From JASLEW01 sp035544895 (GTDB lineage Bacteria; Acidobacteriota; Thermoanaerobaculia; Multivoradales; UBA5704), in NCBI GenBank assembly GCA_035544895.1, contig DASZZM010000049.1, forward strand, positions 208,797 through 272,796: a DNA stretch of 64,000 nt, given 5' to 3'. The notes under the pieces were generated by a model, which had not been told where the DNA came from, did no database searches, and worked only from the letters and a program-made list of their open reading frames with translations. Below are positions 15,497-22,982 of the stretch, one piece after another (the stretch's first letter is position 1; every line of letters begins with the position of its first letter). The position numbers were made by a program, and so were the translations under genes.

Positions 15497-17971
15497 CTAG
15501 AACGTATACCGGATCCGGCCCGCCAGCGTGCGCGGCGGGATGACGTGGGTGCCGCCGAAGGTCGATTGGAAGTTATAGAGGCCCTTCTTGTCGAAGGCGT
15601 TGATCAGGTCGAGCTGGACCTCCAGGGGCAAGTGGTACTGCTGGAGCCGCGCGCCCAGCGAGAAGTTGAAGACGGTGCGCGGCTTGATGCGCTGCGGGTT
15701 GGCGTCGAAGCGGATGAAGGGCGCCGCGAAGGCGGTGTCCGGCCCGCCGCCGAGCACGTCGCTCAAGGCCCCGGCGTGGGTCACCAGTCCCGAGTCGTAG
15801 CGCTCGGTCAGGCCCGCCCAGAAGCCGGTCTTGGGGATGTCATAGAAGATGCCGAGCTGCTCCTGCAGGTTCTGGTCGTGATCGATCAGGAAGGGTGCGC
15901 CGGTGATCGAGTCCAGCGCGGAGGTGTTGAGGAAGAGGCCGCCGACCAGCGGAGGGGTGTAAAGGGAGTGCACGTGGCCGAGCGAAAGGTAGGCGCGCAG
16001 TCCGTGGTAGGGCTTGGTGTCGAGCCGCGCGTTCCAGCCGTTGAAGTCGCCGCTCTTGAAGTTGAGGGGGAAGACGATGCCGGTGTTGAAGAACTGGTCC
16101 TGGTCGGCCGGGTTGACCACCTTGCGCTTCCAATACGACAGATCGAGGCGCAGGCCGGTGCCGATCCCCTGCTGCACGCCGAACTGGTAGGCGTTGTGGC
16201 GCTCCGAGTTGTTGAAGATGTGGCCGAAGCCGAGGATGGCCGAGGCCTGGACGTCGGGCGGCGAGATGGAGGCCGCCTGCGGCGACGACGAGAGCAGGAT
16301 GTTCTCGTACTCGGGGGTGACGAACATGCGGTCGTAGGAGGCGCGGAACACGGTGTTGGTCGCCGGGATGTAGTAGGCGGCCCCGACGCGCGGCTGCCAG
16401 GCGGACTCGGTGAAGAACAGGTGGTTGTTGTCGTAGCGCACCCCGGCGGTGACGGTCAGGTTCTGCCAGTGCACGGAGTCCTGGGCGTAGGCCGCGGCGT
16501 ACCGGCCGGTCCGGCTGCCGCTGAAGACGAAGGGTGAGCCGCCGCGGGTGCCGTCGAAGGGGGCGAGGTTCGGGTTGTAGCCGGCCACGGCCGGATCGTT
16601 GAGCCCCGGGTCGGTGATCAGGAAGCTAAACGTCTCGTGGATCGGAAAGCTCTTGTACTGGCCGCCCACCTTGAAATCGTTGCTGCCCCAGTGCGTCGCG
16701 ATCGAGGCGTTGACGCCCCGGTTGTCGAGCGTCCGGCTCTGCGCCGCGATGACCGGCGTGTCGTTGGGCGATGCCTTGAGCTGCAGCCGGTTGCTGCGCG
16801 CGTAGACCTGGCCTTCGAGGACCGTGTTGCCGCCGGCGATGTGCGAGTAGCCCAGGTTGGCGTTCCAGTCCTTGGAGGTGACGCGCTCGTCCTGTCCCGC
16901 GTGCTGCTGCGACGGCAGGTTGGTGACGTCGCGGTTGGTCCTGCCGCCGTTGGCGGTGAACCGCAAGGAGTCGGAGCTGCTGGGCAGCAGGTCGTAGCGC
17001 ACGAAAACGCGGGAAGTGTCGCCGTGGTTGTGGAAGTTGTCGAAGGTGACCGGGTCGAGGAAGCGGTTGGACTTCGTGCCGTCGAGGTCCAGGAACACGC
17101 CGGAGTTGCCCGTGCCATAGCCCGCCGTCAGCGATCCCTCGTAAGTGGAGAACCGGCCGCCCCCCACGGTGACGTCGCCCTTGAAGCCTTGGTGCCCGAG
17201 GGCCGAGCGGGTGGTGACGTTGATCACGCCGTAGGCCTTCTCGCCGTACTCGGCGGGGACGCCGCCGACGACGATCTCAATGCCTTCGGAGATGGCGGGG
17301 TCGAGCGAGTTGGAGAAGGTGATCCCGACCTGGTCGCCGATCGGCTGGCCGTCGATGACCAGCAGCTGCTGCGAGTGGCCGCCCTGGAAGTGGTAACGGC
17401 CGTTCTCGTCCTGGCTGAAGCCCGGCGCCGACAGCACGAGCGCCTCGAAGGCGCGCGAGGCGACGGGAGCCGGGAAGCGGCGGATCAGCGATTTGTCGAT
17501 GTCGATGTGGCTCGACGGGTCGTCGGTCTCCAGGGCGACGTTCTCCTTTTCGGCAGTGACCGTGGTCGTCTCGCCGAATGCCGGGGTCAGCTTGACGGTC
17601 TGCTCGACCGGCAGGCTGCCGCGCACGTCGACGTCGGCGTGGGTCTCCTTGAAGCCATCGAGCTGCGCGCGCAGGTGGTAGGGGTTGTTGGGGACGTTGT
17701 AGAAAGCATACGAGCCGTCGTTGCCCGACGTCGTCACCTGCGAATAGCCGGTCAGGTCGTTCGACAGCGTCAGAGAGACGCCCGGCAGGACCGCGTCGCC
17801 GGGATCGACCACGCGGCCGCGCACCTGGCCGGCCTGGGCGGCGGCCGGAAGCAGCAAGAACAGGGCAAGAATCGCCCAGGGCAAGGAGAGCGCCCGCGCC
17901 CACCCGCCCGGCCGCCGCTCCCGCCATTGGCGGCACTCCCTGCTGGTCGCACATCTGTCTCGATCGTGCAT
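15497..17971 (-). CDS. TonB-dependent outer-membrane receptor with carboxypeptidase-regulatory N-domain
   Basis: 824 aa from ATG 17971, which has a good ribosome site (GGAGG, 4 nt gap); an ATG 24 nt further upstream has none. Signal peptide about 30-48 (WAILALFLLLPAAAQA). Residues about 50-125 are a CarboxypepD_reg-like beta-sandwich (GQVRGRVVDPGDAVLPGVSLTL). A plug domain follows (LLVIDGQPIGDQVGI, then EIVVGGVPAEYGEKAYGVINVTT), then a long beta-barrel ending in aromatic Phe (GRIRYTF). This Oar-like layout is common in Acidobacteriota. Facing the ABC importer and ATPase, it may take up a metal complex, but the ligand is unknown. A 33-bp dispersed repeat falls inside its N-terminal coding region. 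Confidence 0.88.
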   Translation of the reverse strand: MHDRDRCATSRECRQWRERRPGGWARALSLPWAILALFLLLPAAAQAGQVRGRVVDPGDAVLPGVSLTLSNDLTGYSQVTTSGNDGSYAFYNVPNNPYHLRAQLDGFKETHADVDVRGSLPVEQTVKLTPAFGETTTVTAEKENVALETDDPSSHIDIDKSLIRRFPAPVASRAFEALVLSAPGFSQDENGRYHFQGGHSQQLLVIDGQPIGDQVGITFSNSLDPAISEGIEIVVGGVPAEYGEKAYGVINVTTRSALGHQGFKGDVTVGGGRFSTYEGSLTAGYGTGNSGVFLDLDGTKSNRFLDPVTFDNFHNHGDTSRVFVRYDLLPSSSDSLRFTANGGRTNRDVTNLPSQQHAGQDERVTSKDWNANLGYSHIAGGNTVLEGQVYARSNRLQLKASPNDTPVIAAQSRTLDNRGVNASIATHWGSNDFKVGGQYKSFPIHETFSFLITDPGLNDPAVAGYNPNLAPFDGTRGGSPFVFSGSRTGRYAAAYAQDSVHWQNLTVTAGVRYDNNHLFFTESAWQPRVGAAYYIPATNTVFRASYDRMFVTPEYENILLSSSPQAASISPPDVQASAILGFGHIFNNSERHNAYQFGVQQGIGTGLRLDLSYWKRKVVNPADQDQFFNTGIVFPLNFKSGDFNGWNARLDTKPYHGLRAYLSLGHVHSLYTPPLVGGLFLNTSALDSITGAPFLIDHDQNLQEQLGIFYDIPKTGFWAGLTERYDSGLVTHAGALSDVLGGGPDTAFAAPFIRFDANPQRIKPRTVFNFSLGARLQQYHLPLEVQLDLINAFDKKGLYNFQSTFGGTHVIPPRTLAGRIRYTF
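17908..17940 (-). repeat. 33-bp dispersed repeat, copy 1
   Basis: Identical over 33 bp to 59857-59889 on the other strand. Its centre CCGCCAATGGCGG is a palindrome with a 1-nt loop. Here it lies within the N-terminal coding part of the TonB receptor gene, just ahead of the signal peptide. Confidence 0.7.
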
Positions 17972-18040
17972 GCAACCTCCAAGAGCTCTGGGCATTCCGG
18001 CGATGTCCTCGCCCGCGGCCTCGGCGGCGCCGCCGTCCGT

Positions 18041-18157
18041 CCGGTCAGGGTTTCCTTGCCGCCCTGGCCGCTCCGTCGCTTTGCGCCGCCATCCTGGCTC
18101 GTCGAGCGGCGCGGACAGCGCCGATGCCCGGGTTTGCCGTTACCTTGCCCGCACCGG
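18041..18157 (-). ncRNA. candidate structured leader RNA of the TonB receptor (possible GEMM-like element)
   Basis: The 287-bp leader upstream of the receptor contains nested complementarity. CATC/GATG (18090-18093 with 18123-18126) closes two perfect hairpins, GCTC/GAGC (18097-18107) and GGCGC/GCGCC (18108-18122), making a three-way junction. A second hairpin pairs GGTCAGGG (18043-18050) with CCCTGGCC (18062-18069). On the transcribed strand the junction is flanked by GGCAAACC and GCGCAAAGC, two motifs conserved in the c-di-GMP-I (GEMM) riboswitch. Other GEMM features, such as a GNRA-capped P1b, are not evident. Treat as a hypothesis. Confidence 0.3.
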
Positions 18158-18258
18158 GTCGGGCACGGGAAGAAGCCCGCCTGCCGCGGTCGAGCCGAGG
18201 CGGCGTGCCAGGTCGCCTGACCCCACGCGTTGGGGGACCAGGCTCGATCCGGAGATGG

Positions 18259-18750
18259 TCAGGCGAGAGGAGGGGCGCGGGCGCCCTGTGGGCGCGGCGC
18301 GATGCGAACCGGCGCGCTGGCGCTTGCCGTGAGCAAGGCCCGCCGTGCGACGGGGACCGCGGCTTGGACGGCCGGCGCCAGGCGGGCGCCGCCGGTGCGC
18401 AGGCGATTGAGGCAGGCGGGGCATAGCGGCCGCTCGGCCGCCGTGGCCGCTTCGAAGTGGGCTGGCTGCCGGGGGTGGGCCGCTTCCGGAGAGTAGACGT
18501 TGCGCCCGCCTCCGGTCGCGCCACTCGACGGGCCTAACCCGCCAAGGATCTCCAGCGGGTCGTGCGCCGTGCCCGGCACGTGCAGATCGATCGCGCCGAG
18601 CAGAGCCAGCGCCAGGAGCAGGGCCGCCCAGCAGGGCCGCCAGGAGGGGAGCGCTGTGCCAAGCAGGGACCGGGCGCGGCGGACGAGGCGCGCGGGCGCC
18701 AGCCTGGCCGCCCCGTCAACTGCGCTTCTGTCGATGCGCTTACGCTGCAT
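18259..18750 (-). CDS. small membrane protein upstream of the TonB receptor
   Basis: 163 aa from ATG 18750, chosen because GGAGGGG lies just upstream. One transmembrane helix (about 42-58, WAALLLALALLGAIDLHV) is followed by a His-containing outer segment (HVPGTAHDPLEIL, then SPEAAHPRQPAHFEAA) and a CPAC motif (RPLCPACLNRLR). The tail is Ala/Arg/Pro-rich. The arrangement resembles DUF2946-like proteins often encoded next to TonB receptors for metals, though I cannot confirm membership. It is on the same strand, 287 bp upstream of the receptor gene. A role in metal handling is plausible but inferred. Confidence 0.7.
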   Translation of the reverse strand: MQRKRIDRSAVDGAARLAPARLVRRARSLLGTALPSWRPCWAALLLALALLGAIDLHVPGTAHDPLEILGGLGPSSGATGGGRNVYSPEAAHPRQPAHFEAATAAERPLCPACLNRLRTGGARLAPAVQAAVPVARRALLTASASAPVRIAPRPQGARAPPLA

Positions 18751-18830
18751 GGCCCCTCCATCGTAACAGATCGGCTCGCGAGCCTCTGTACGCCGCGCCG
18801 CCCCCCGGGTTGCAGGGGATCGGCCGGGCA

Positions 18831-19265
18831 TCAAGGCCCGACAGGCTGCACGCCGACGACGAAGTACTCGGTCTCGCCGAAGCACGAGGTGGGTACGCCG
18901 CGGTGCTGCTCGTAGGTCAGGGCGACACGCCGGCCCATCAGCTGGGTGATGCGGGCGGCGGTCTGCGGGTCGCGCACCGAGAACTGGAAGACCCGCGGCA
19001 TGGCGCCCGGGAGGTTGGCCATCGCCAGCTCGCCCTCCCAGGACTTGCAGACCCACCCCTTGCGGGAGAACTTCTGCACATAGCCGGCCCGCTCGCCCTG
19101 GGAGTAGCTGAAGTGCAGGGCCGCGAAGACATAGAGTGCGAAGAGACCGGCCAGCACGAGCGGGACGGCGATGGCGGCGCCGCAGCCGCGGCGTCGGCGG
19201 GGTTTTTCCGCGCTGCCGCCAGGCGTGGCCGGCGGCGGCGCGGTCGTGGGTTGCTTGTCCGGCAT
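18831..19265 (-). CDS. conserved single-pass membrane protein of unknown function
   Basis: 144 aa from ATG 19265, selected by GGAGGGAG 5 nt upstream. A Pro/Ala/Arg-rich N-terminus leads to one transmembrane helix (about 32-53, AIAVPLVLAGLFALYVFAAL). The soluble domain reads SYSQGERAGYVQKFSRKGW, VCKSWEGELAMANLPGAMP and TYEQHRGVPTSCFGETEYFV, a strongly conserved set I associate with a widespread family often mislabelled '6-phosphogluconate dehydrogenase'; it has no dehydrogenase features. Two Cys (in VCKSW and TSCFGE) could pair in the periplasm. It ends 80 bp before the neighbouring small membrane gene on the same strand. Function unknown. Confidence 0.82.
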   Translation of the reverse strand: MPDKQPTTAPPPATPGGSAEKPRRRRGCGAAIAVPLVLAGLFALYVFAALHFSYSQGERAGYVQKFSRKGWVCKSWEGELAMANLPGAMPRVFQFSVRDPQTAARITQLMGRRVALTYEQHRGVPTSCFGETEYFVVGVQPVGP

Positions 19266-19358
19266 GGTTGCTCCCTCCGTTTGCGCCGAGCAGGGATCCG
19301 GCGCCTCCAATCAGACCTCCAGGATATCCCGAGGAATGGAACGGCACTGCGATGCGGC

Positions 19359-19456
19359 TAGAAAGAAACTCATCCGTGCGTCAGGGGTGGGGGCGTCCCC
19401 TTCCCTCCCGGAGGGGAGGGAAGGGGATCGAGGGGTTGCGGGGGGAGATCCAATAG
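19359..19456 (+). repeat. dispersed hairpin repeat, copy B
   Basis: Best-preserved copy. CCCCTTCCCTCCC and GGGAGGGAAGGGG form a perfect 13-bp inverted repeat with a short loop, preceded by GGTGGGGGCGT and followed by GGGGTTGCGGGGGG and GATCCAATAG. It overlaps the 3' end of the glycosyltransferase gene and provides its last codons. Confidence 0.8.
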
Positions 19457-21208
19457 CCCGCGCTTCTTCATCAGCCACCATCCCGCGGCGAGGCGCGGGG
19501 CAGGCAGGCGCTCGAATTCCCGCATCAGGTAGCGGAAGACCTCCGGATAGGAGTTGGCGAAGGAGAGCTCGTCGCGGCCGTCCATGCTAAAGCCGGGCAG
19601 CACCAGGGCCCACTTCACGTTGCCCTGCTCGAGCTCGCGCAGCATGCGCCTGTCCCGCGCGCCGCGGCCGGGCCAGATCGGATAGATGTCCCACACCGGC
19701 GAGGTGCGTCCGAGGACCGGATAGAGTCCCGGAAGGTTGGGCGCGATCAGCAGCGGCTCGCCGGCCGGCACGTGCGCCGCGATCACGCGCTCGCAGCTGT
19801 TGAGGAAGCGGGCCTTGTGGCCCAGGAGGCGCAGCTCGTCGGCCCCCAGCTGATACGCCACGAAGGCGTTGCCGGTGCCCGCGGCGGCAGCCTCATGATA
19901 CAGCGGGCTCTCGCGCCAGGCGGTCAGCGCTGTGACCGCGAGGAGGGCGGAGGCGATCGCTGCGACCGCAGCCTCCCGCCTTCCCCCGGGCCTCCCGCGG
20001 GACAGCGCCGACGGCAGCGCGAGCAGGCCGAGCAGCAGCGGATGGAAACTCTGCGCGAGGTGGTGGAAATCGGCGCGGGCGAAAGCGTGATGCAGGTAGA
20101 AGACGCCGACGAAGCCGCAGGCGAGGAGCAAGGCCCGCCGGCCCGCCGTCGTGCGCGAAGTGGCCACCGCGATCGCCGCCGCCAGCACATAGAACGCCGG
20201 CAGCAGCAGGAAGCAAAGCCCGACCGCCAGCGGCTGGCCGGCCGCGCCGATCGGCGCACGGCCCATCGTCCCCAGGGTGGCGCCGGCCAGGTGGGCCGCC
20301 CGCCATGGCCAGGGCACCGGCAGCGGGAAGTTGGTCTGCCCGAGCTCGAGGAAGTACAGCAGCGAATCGACGTAGCTGCGATAGAAGCCGGGGACGAAGG
20401 ACAGCATGAGGAGGAGCGGCAGCGAGCCGGCGGCGATTCCCAGGCCCCAGGCGAGCACCTTGCGGCCGAAGCGCCGAGGCAGCCTTCCCATGGCCGCCGA
20501 TCCGGACGGTTCCGGGCCCGCCTCGCCATCATCCACCGTCGATCCGCGGGCTCCGCGGTCGAGCCGGAAGTGAACGAACGGGATCAGCAAGGCGAAGGCG
20601 CAGAGCAGGTACAGGCCATGGTTCTTGCCGAAGAAGGCGGCGGCGCCGGTCAGCGCTCCGGCCCAGAAGTGGCGCCGCAGCGACGGTTTTTCGATCAGCC
20701 GCACCGCGCACCAGACCGCCGCCATGGCGATCGCCGGCTCGAAAACCTTGTTGCGCGGCACCATCCAGAGCAGCAGCACGAGCCCCACTGCGGCGAGCAG
20801 CCAGCGGCTGGCGACCACGCGCCGCGCCGCCAGGAGGCCGCAGAACAGGCCGAGGGCCTGGAACGCCGCCGTCGACAGGCGGAGGGCGACGATGCCGTCG
20901 CCGAGCAGTGGCGCCCAGGCGGCGGCCCAGTAGTAACGGCCCGGGTCGTAGGCATAGAAATCGCGCATCGGCACCTGCCCATGGGCCGTGTGGATCGCGC
21001 CGTACCACTGGAAGCCTTCTTCGGCGATGTTGTAATCGAGACGCGCCTGGACGAGGAACAGGGCGCCGCTCAGGGCCAGGGCGAGAAAGGCTGGAAAGAG
21101 GAGCTGGCTATGGCCGATGCGGGACCACGGCCGGGGCCGGGTCATGCTCGTGGGCGACGGCGCCTGCGGGCTCTCCGCTGTCTCGGGTTGCATTCTCTCG
21201 GGCTGCAT
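19370..21208 (-). CDS. polytopic glycosyltransferase-like membrane protein (GT39/ArnT-type architecture)
   Basis: 612 aa with roughly 10-12 predicted transmembrane segments and a soluble C-terminal part. The first periplasmic loop has the acidic pair DYNIAEEGFQW followed by MRDFYAYDPGRYYW, where GT-C enzymes keep their catalytic Asp/Glu. Such proteins transfer sugars from polyprenyl-phosphate donors, or may serve in surface polysaccharide assembly. The last residues (LDLPPQPLDPLPSPPGGKG, then TPPPLTHG) are encoded by repeat copy B, so the natural C-terminus was probably replaced when the repeat inserted. Several Met near the start (1, 6, 22) make the exact start uncertain. Donor and acceptor cannot be named. 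Confidence 0.75.
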   Translation of the reverse strand: MQPERMQPETAESPQAPSPTSMTRPRPWSRIGHSQLLFPAFLALALSGALFLVQARLDYNIAEEGFQWYGAIHTAHGQVPMRDFYAYDPGRYYWAAAWAPLLGDGIVALRLSTAAFQALGLFCGLLAARRVVASRWLLAAVGLVLLLWMVPRNKVFEPAIAMAAVWCAVRLIEKPSLRRHFWAGALTGAAAFFGKNHGLYLLCAFALLIPFVHFRLDRGARGSTVDDGEAGPEPSGSAAMGRLPRRFGRKVLAWGLGIAAGSLPLLLMLSFVPGFYRSYVDSLLYFLELGQTNFPLPVPWPWRAAHLAGATLGTMGRAPIGAAGQPLAVGLCFLLLPAFYVLAAAIAVATSRTTAGRRALLLACGFVGVFYLHHAFARADFHHLAQSFHPLLLGLLALPSALSRGRPGGRREAAVAAIASALLAVTALTAWRESPLYHEAAAAGTGNAFVAYQLGADELRLLGHKARFLNSCERVIAAHVPAGEPLLIAPNLPGLYPVLGRTSPVWDIYPIWPGRGARDRRMLRELEQGNVKWALVLPGFSMDGRDELSFANSYPEVFRYLMREFERLPAPRLAAGWWLMKKRGLLDLPPQPLDPLPSPPGGKGTPPPLTHG

Positions 21209-21432
21209 CGCGGAACCGTTCCCCCCTCACCCGACACCCGCGCTCGGCTGGCGGGGACCGGCGGAGAAGTGGAACGGAGCAGCCCGTGGGCGAACCGGCC
21301 TTCCGGTTTCCCTTCGCCGGGCTCGGGTGTCTTTTATATATCAGGGGGGCCGGCCACGCCGCCCATGTCAACTGGGCGAATGGGCGAATTGGCGTGACCG
21401 ATTCGACGCGCACCGCGCTGGAGGTACCAGGC

Positions 21433-22437
21433 ATGAAACGTTCAGAAGTCAAGGGGATCGTCGTCGCGGTCGTGGCCGTCGTCGCGGTGGGCATCGCGAC
21501 CGTCGCGGGCTGCCGGAAGAGCAGTGAGAGCCATGGATACCTCCGAGGCGAGGGCTCGTCGTTGCGCAGTGATGGCGTCCGCCGGGCCATCCCTGCCGGC
21601 GCCGGAGAGCCGGCCGACGTCGTGACCCCGAAGCCGGCCGCCGTCCCGGCCGCCGCTCGCGCCGCCAGTCCCGGCGCCGCGGTGGGGTCCCTCTCCACCG
21701 GGGATCTCGGCGCGGCGCGCGCCGGGCTCTCCCGCAAGCTGCTGCGCACGGTCGACCTCCAGATCACGGTCAAGGCCACCACTGAGGCGGCCGAGAGCCT
21801 GCAACGGTTGGCCGTGCGCCTCGGCGGCTACGTGGGCAGCGTCGACGGCGAGCGGGCGCAGGACCTGATGCGCTACACCATCACCCTGCGCATTCCTTCC
21901 GAGCGCCTGGACGAGGCCGTGGCCGAGGCCAAGCGGCTGGCCGTCCGCGTCGAACGCGAGCAGCAGAAGACCGAGGACGTCACCGACAAGTACATTGACC
22001 TCGATGCCCACCTGCGCACCCTGCTGGACACCGAGAAAGAGCTGCGCGGGCTCCTGGCCGAGTCGCGGCGGCGCCAGGCCAAGGTCGAGGACATCATGGC
22101 CGTCTACAACCAGCTCACCGAGATCCGCACCCAGATCGAGAGCATCCAGGGACAGCTCGTCGCTCTCGACAAGCTGGCGGCCTTCTCGACCCTCGACGTC
22201 ACCCTGCTGCCGGCGGAAGCGGCCCGGCCGGTGGTGGCGCAGGGCTGGCATCCGCTGGACACGGTGCGCAGGAGCGCCCGCGCCCTGATCGAGCTGATGC
22301 GCGATCTCGCCGACCGAGCCATCTTCGCCGCCGTCTTCCTGTTGCCCATCCTCCTCCTCTGCCTCCTGCTCGTCTGGCTGCTCCGCCGCGCCCTGCGCCG
22401 CCTCCTGCGTCCCCGGACCGGCATCCGGACCAGCTAG
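21433..22437 (+). CDS. DUF4349-type membrane lipoprotein-like protein
   Basis: 334 aa from ATG 21433 with GGAGG 8 nt upstream. N-terminal hydrophobic segment ending VGIATVAGC (Cys27), which looks like a lipobox, then a low-complexity Pro/Ala linker. Residues about 100-270 form the DUF4349 domain: LLRTVDLQITVKATTEAAES, a swivelling beta-alpha part, and a long coiled coil (DAHLRTLLDTEKELRGLL, QLTEIRTQIESIQGQL). A C-terminal transmembrane helix (about 293-313) precedes an Arg-rich tail. Function is unknown in the family. A truncated dispersed repeat begins at the stop codon. Confidence 0.85.
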   Translation: MKRSEVKGIVVAVVAVVAVGIATVAGCRKSSESHGYLRGEGSSLRSDGVRRAIPAGAGEPADVVTPKPAAVPAAARAASPGAAVGSLSTGDLGAARAGLSRKLLRTVDLQITVKATTEAAESLQRLAVRLGGYVGSVDGERAQDLMRYTITLRIPSERLDEAVAEAKRLAVRVEREQQKTEDVTDKYIDLDAHLRTLLDTEKELRGLLAESRRRQAKVEDIMAVYNQLTEIRTQIESIQGQLVALDKLAAFSTLDVTLLPAEAARPVVAQGWHPLDTVRRSARALIELMRDLADRAIFAAVFLLPILLLCLLLVWLLRRALRRLLRPRTGIRTS

Positions 22438-22491
22438 GCCAGAGCGAAACTCGTTGGTGCGCGAGAGGGTGGGGGCGTCCCCTTCCCCCCC
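22435..22491 (+). repeat. dispersed hairpin repeat, copy C (truncated)
   Basis: Left half only: AGAGGGTGGGGGCGTCCCCT and a C-run, then the homology stops at about 22491, before the second arm. It starts at the stop codon of the DUF4349 gene. Confidence 0.7.
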
Positions 22492-22503
22492 GCGCCAATA
22501 ACG

Positions 22504-22803
22504 TTAGAACGCGAAATTATCGATTCCGCCGCAGATCCTTCCCGGCGAATTGTGGTAGGTCTTGACTGCCCCGCTGCTCGTGTCGACCACCGTGATCTTG
22601 TACTCGAGATCCGACAGGGCGCCGTAATAGAACTTGATGGCGCCGCCGAAGTCGAGCGCCTTGACCAGCAGCTCGACGTTGGAAGGGCTGGTGAAGCTGA
22701 AGCTCCCCGATTCGTCGCTCAGGGCGGCCGCGGTGCCCTGGCCGGCGGTGCCGTCGAACTGGTTGTGCCAGGCGACAGTCACCGCGACGCCGCCCCGGAG
22801 CAC
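22504..22803 (-). CDS. C-terminal fragment of a secreted beta-sandwich protein (probable gene remnant)
   Basis: 99 aa from a GTG; the frame stays open upstream to about 22884 but without a signal peptide or a convincing start. Content: AVTVAWHNQFDGTAGQG, SGSFSFTSPSNVELLVKALD, KTYHNSPGRICGGIDNFAF. The same pattern (Phe-rich strand, N-x-E-L-x-V-K-x-L-D, D-containing strand, KTY near the end) occurs in the 57108-57863 protein, so this is a recurring secreted domain of the lineage. The missing N-terminus and the truncated repeat next to it suggest a decayed gene. Confidence 0.5.
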   Translation of the reverse strand: MLRGGVAVTVAWHNQFDGTAGQGTAAALSDESGSFSFTSPSNVELLVKALDFGGAIKFYYGALSDLEYKITVVDTSSGAVKTYHNSPGRICGGIDNFAF

Positions 22804-22982
22804 GTACTGCCGGGCGCTCCGCGCGCCATGTGGCCCCCGGCGTTGGGAAAACCGGTGCGCGGTCCGTCTAATAGAACACTGTCACGAAAGAGAAACCCAT
22901 GGCTCCGCCTCGTGGAGCTCGTCCAGGAGGCGCGCCTGCCACGACAAGCCACGGCTCTCGAGGCCGAAAGAGGAGATGTGTC

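Noticed and set aside
17972..18258. Cobalamin riboswitch ahead of the TonB receptor
   Set aside because: No B12-box (GCCACTG) or other conserved cobalamin-riboswitch segment is visible; only the weaker GEMM-like resemblance was kept.
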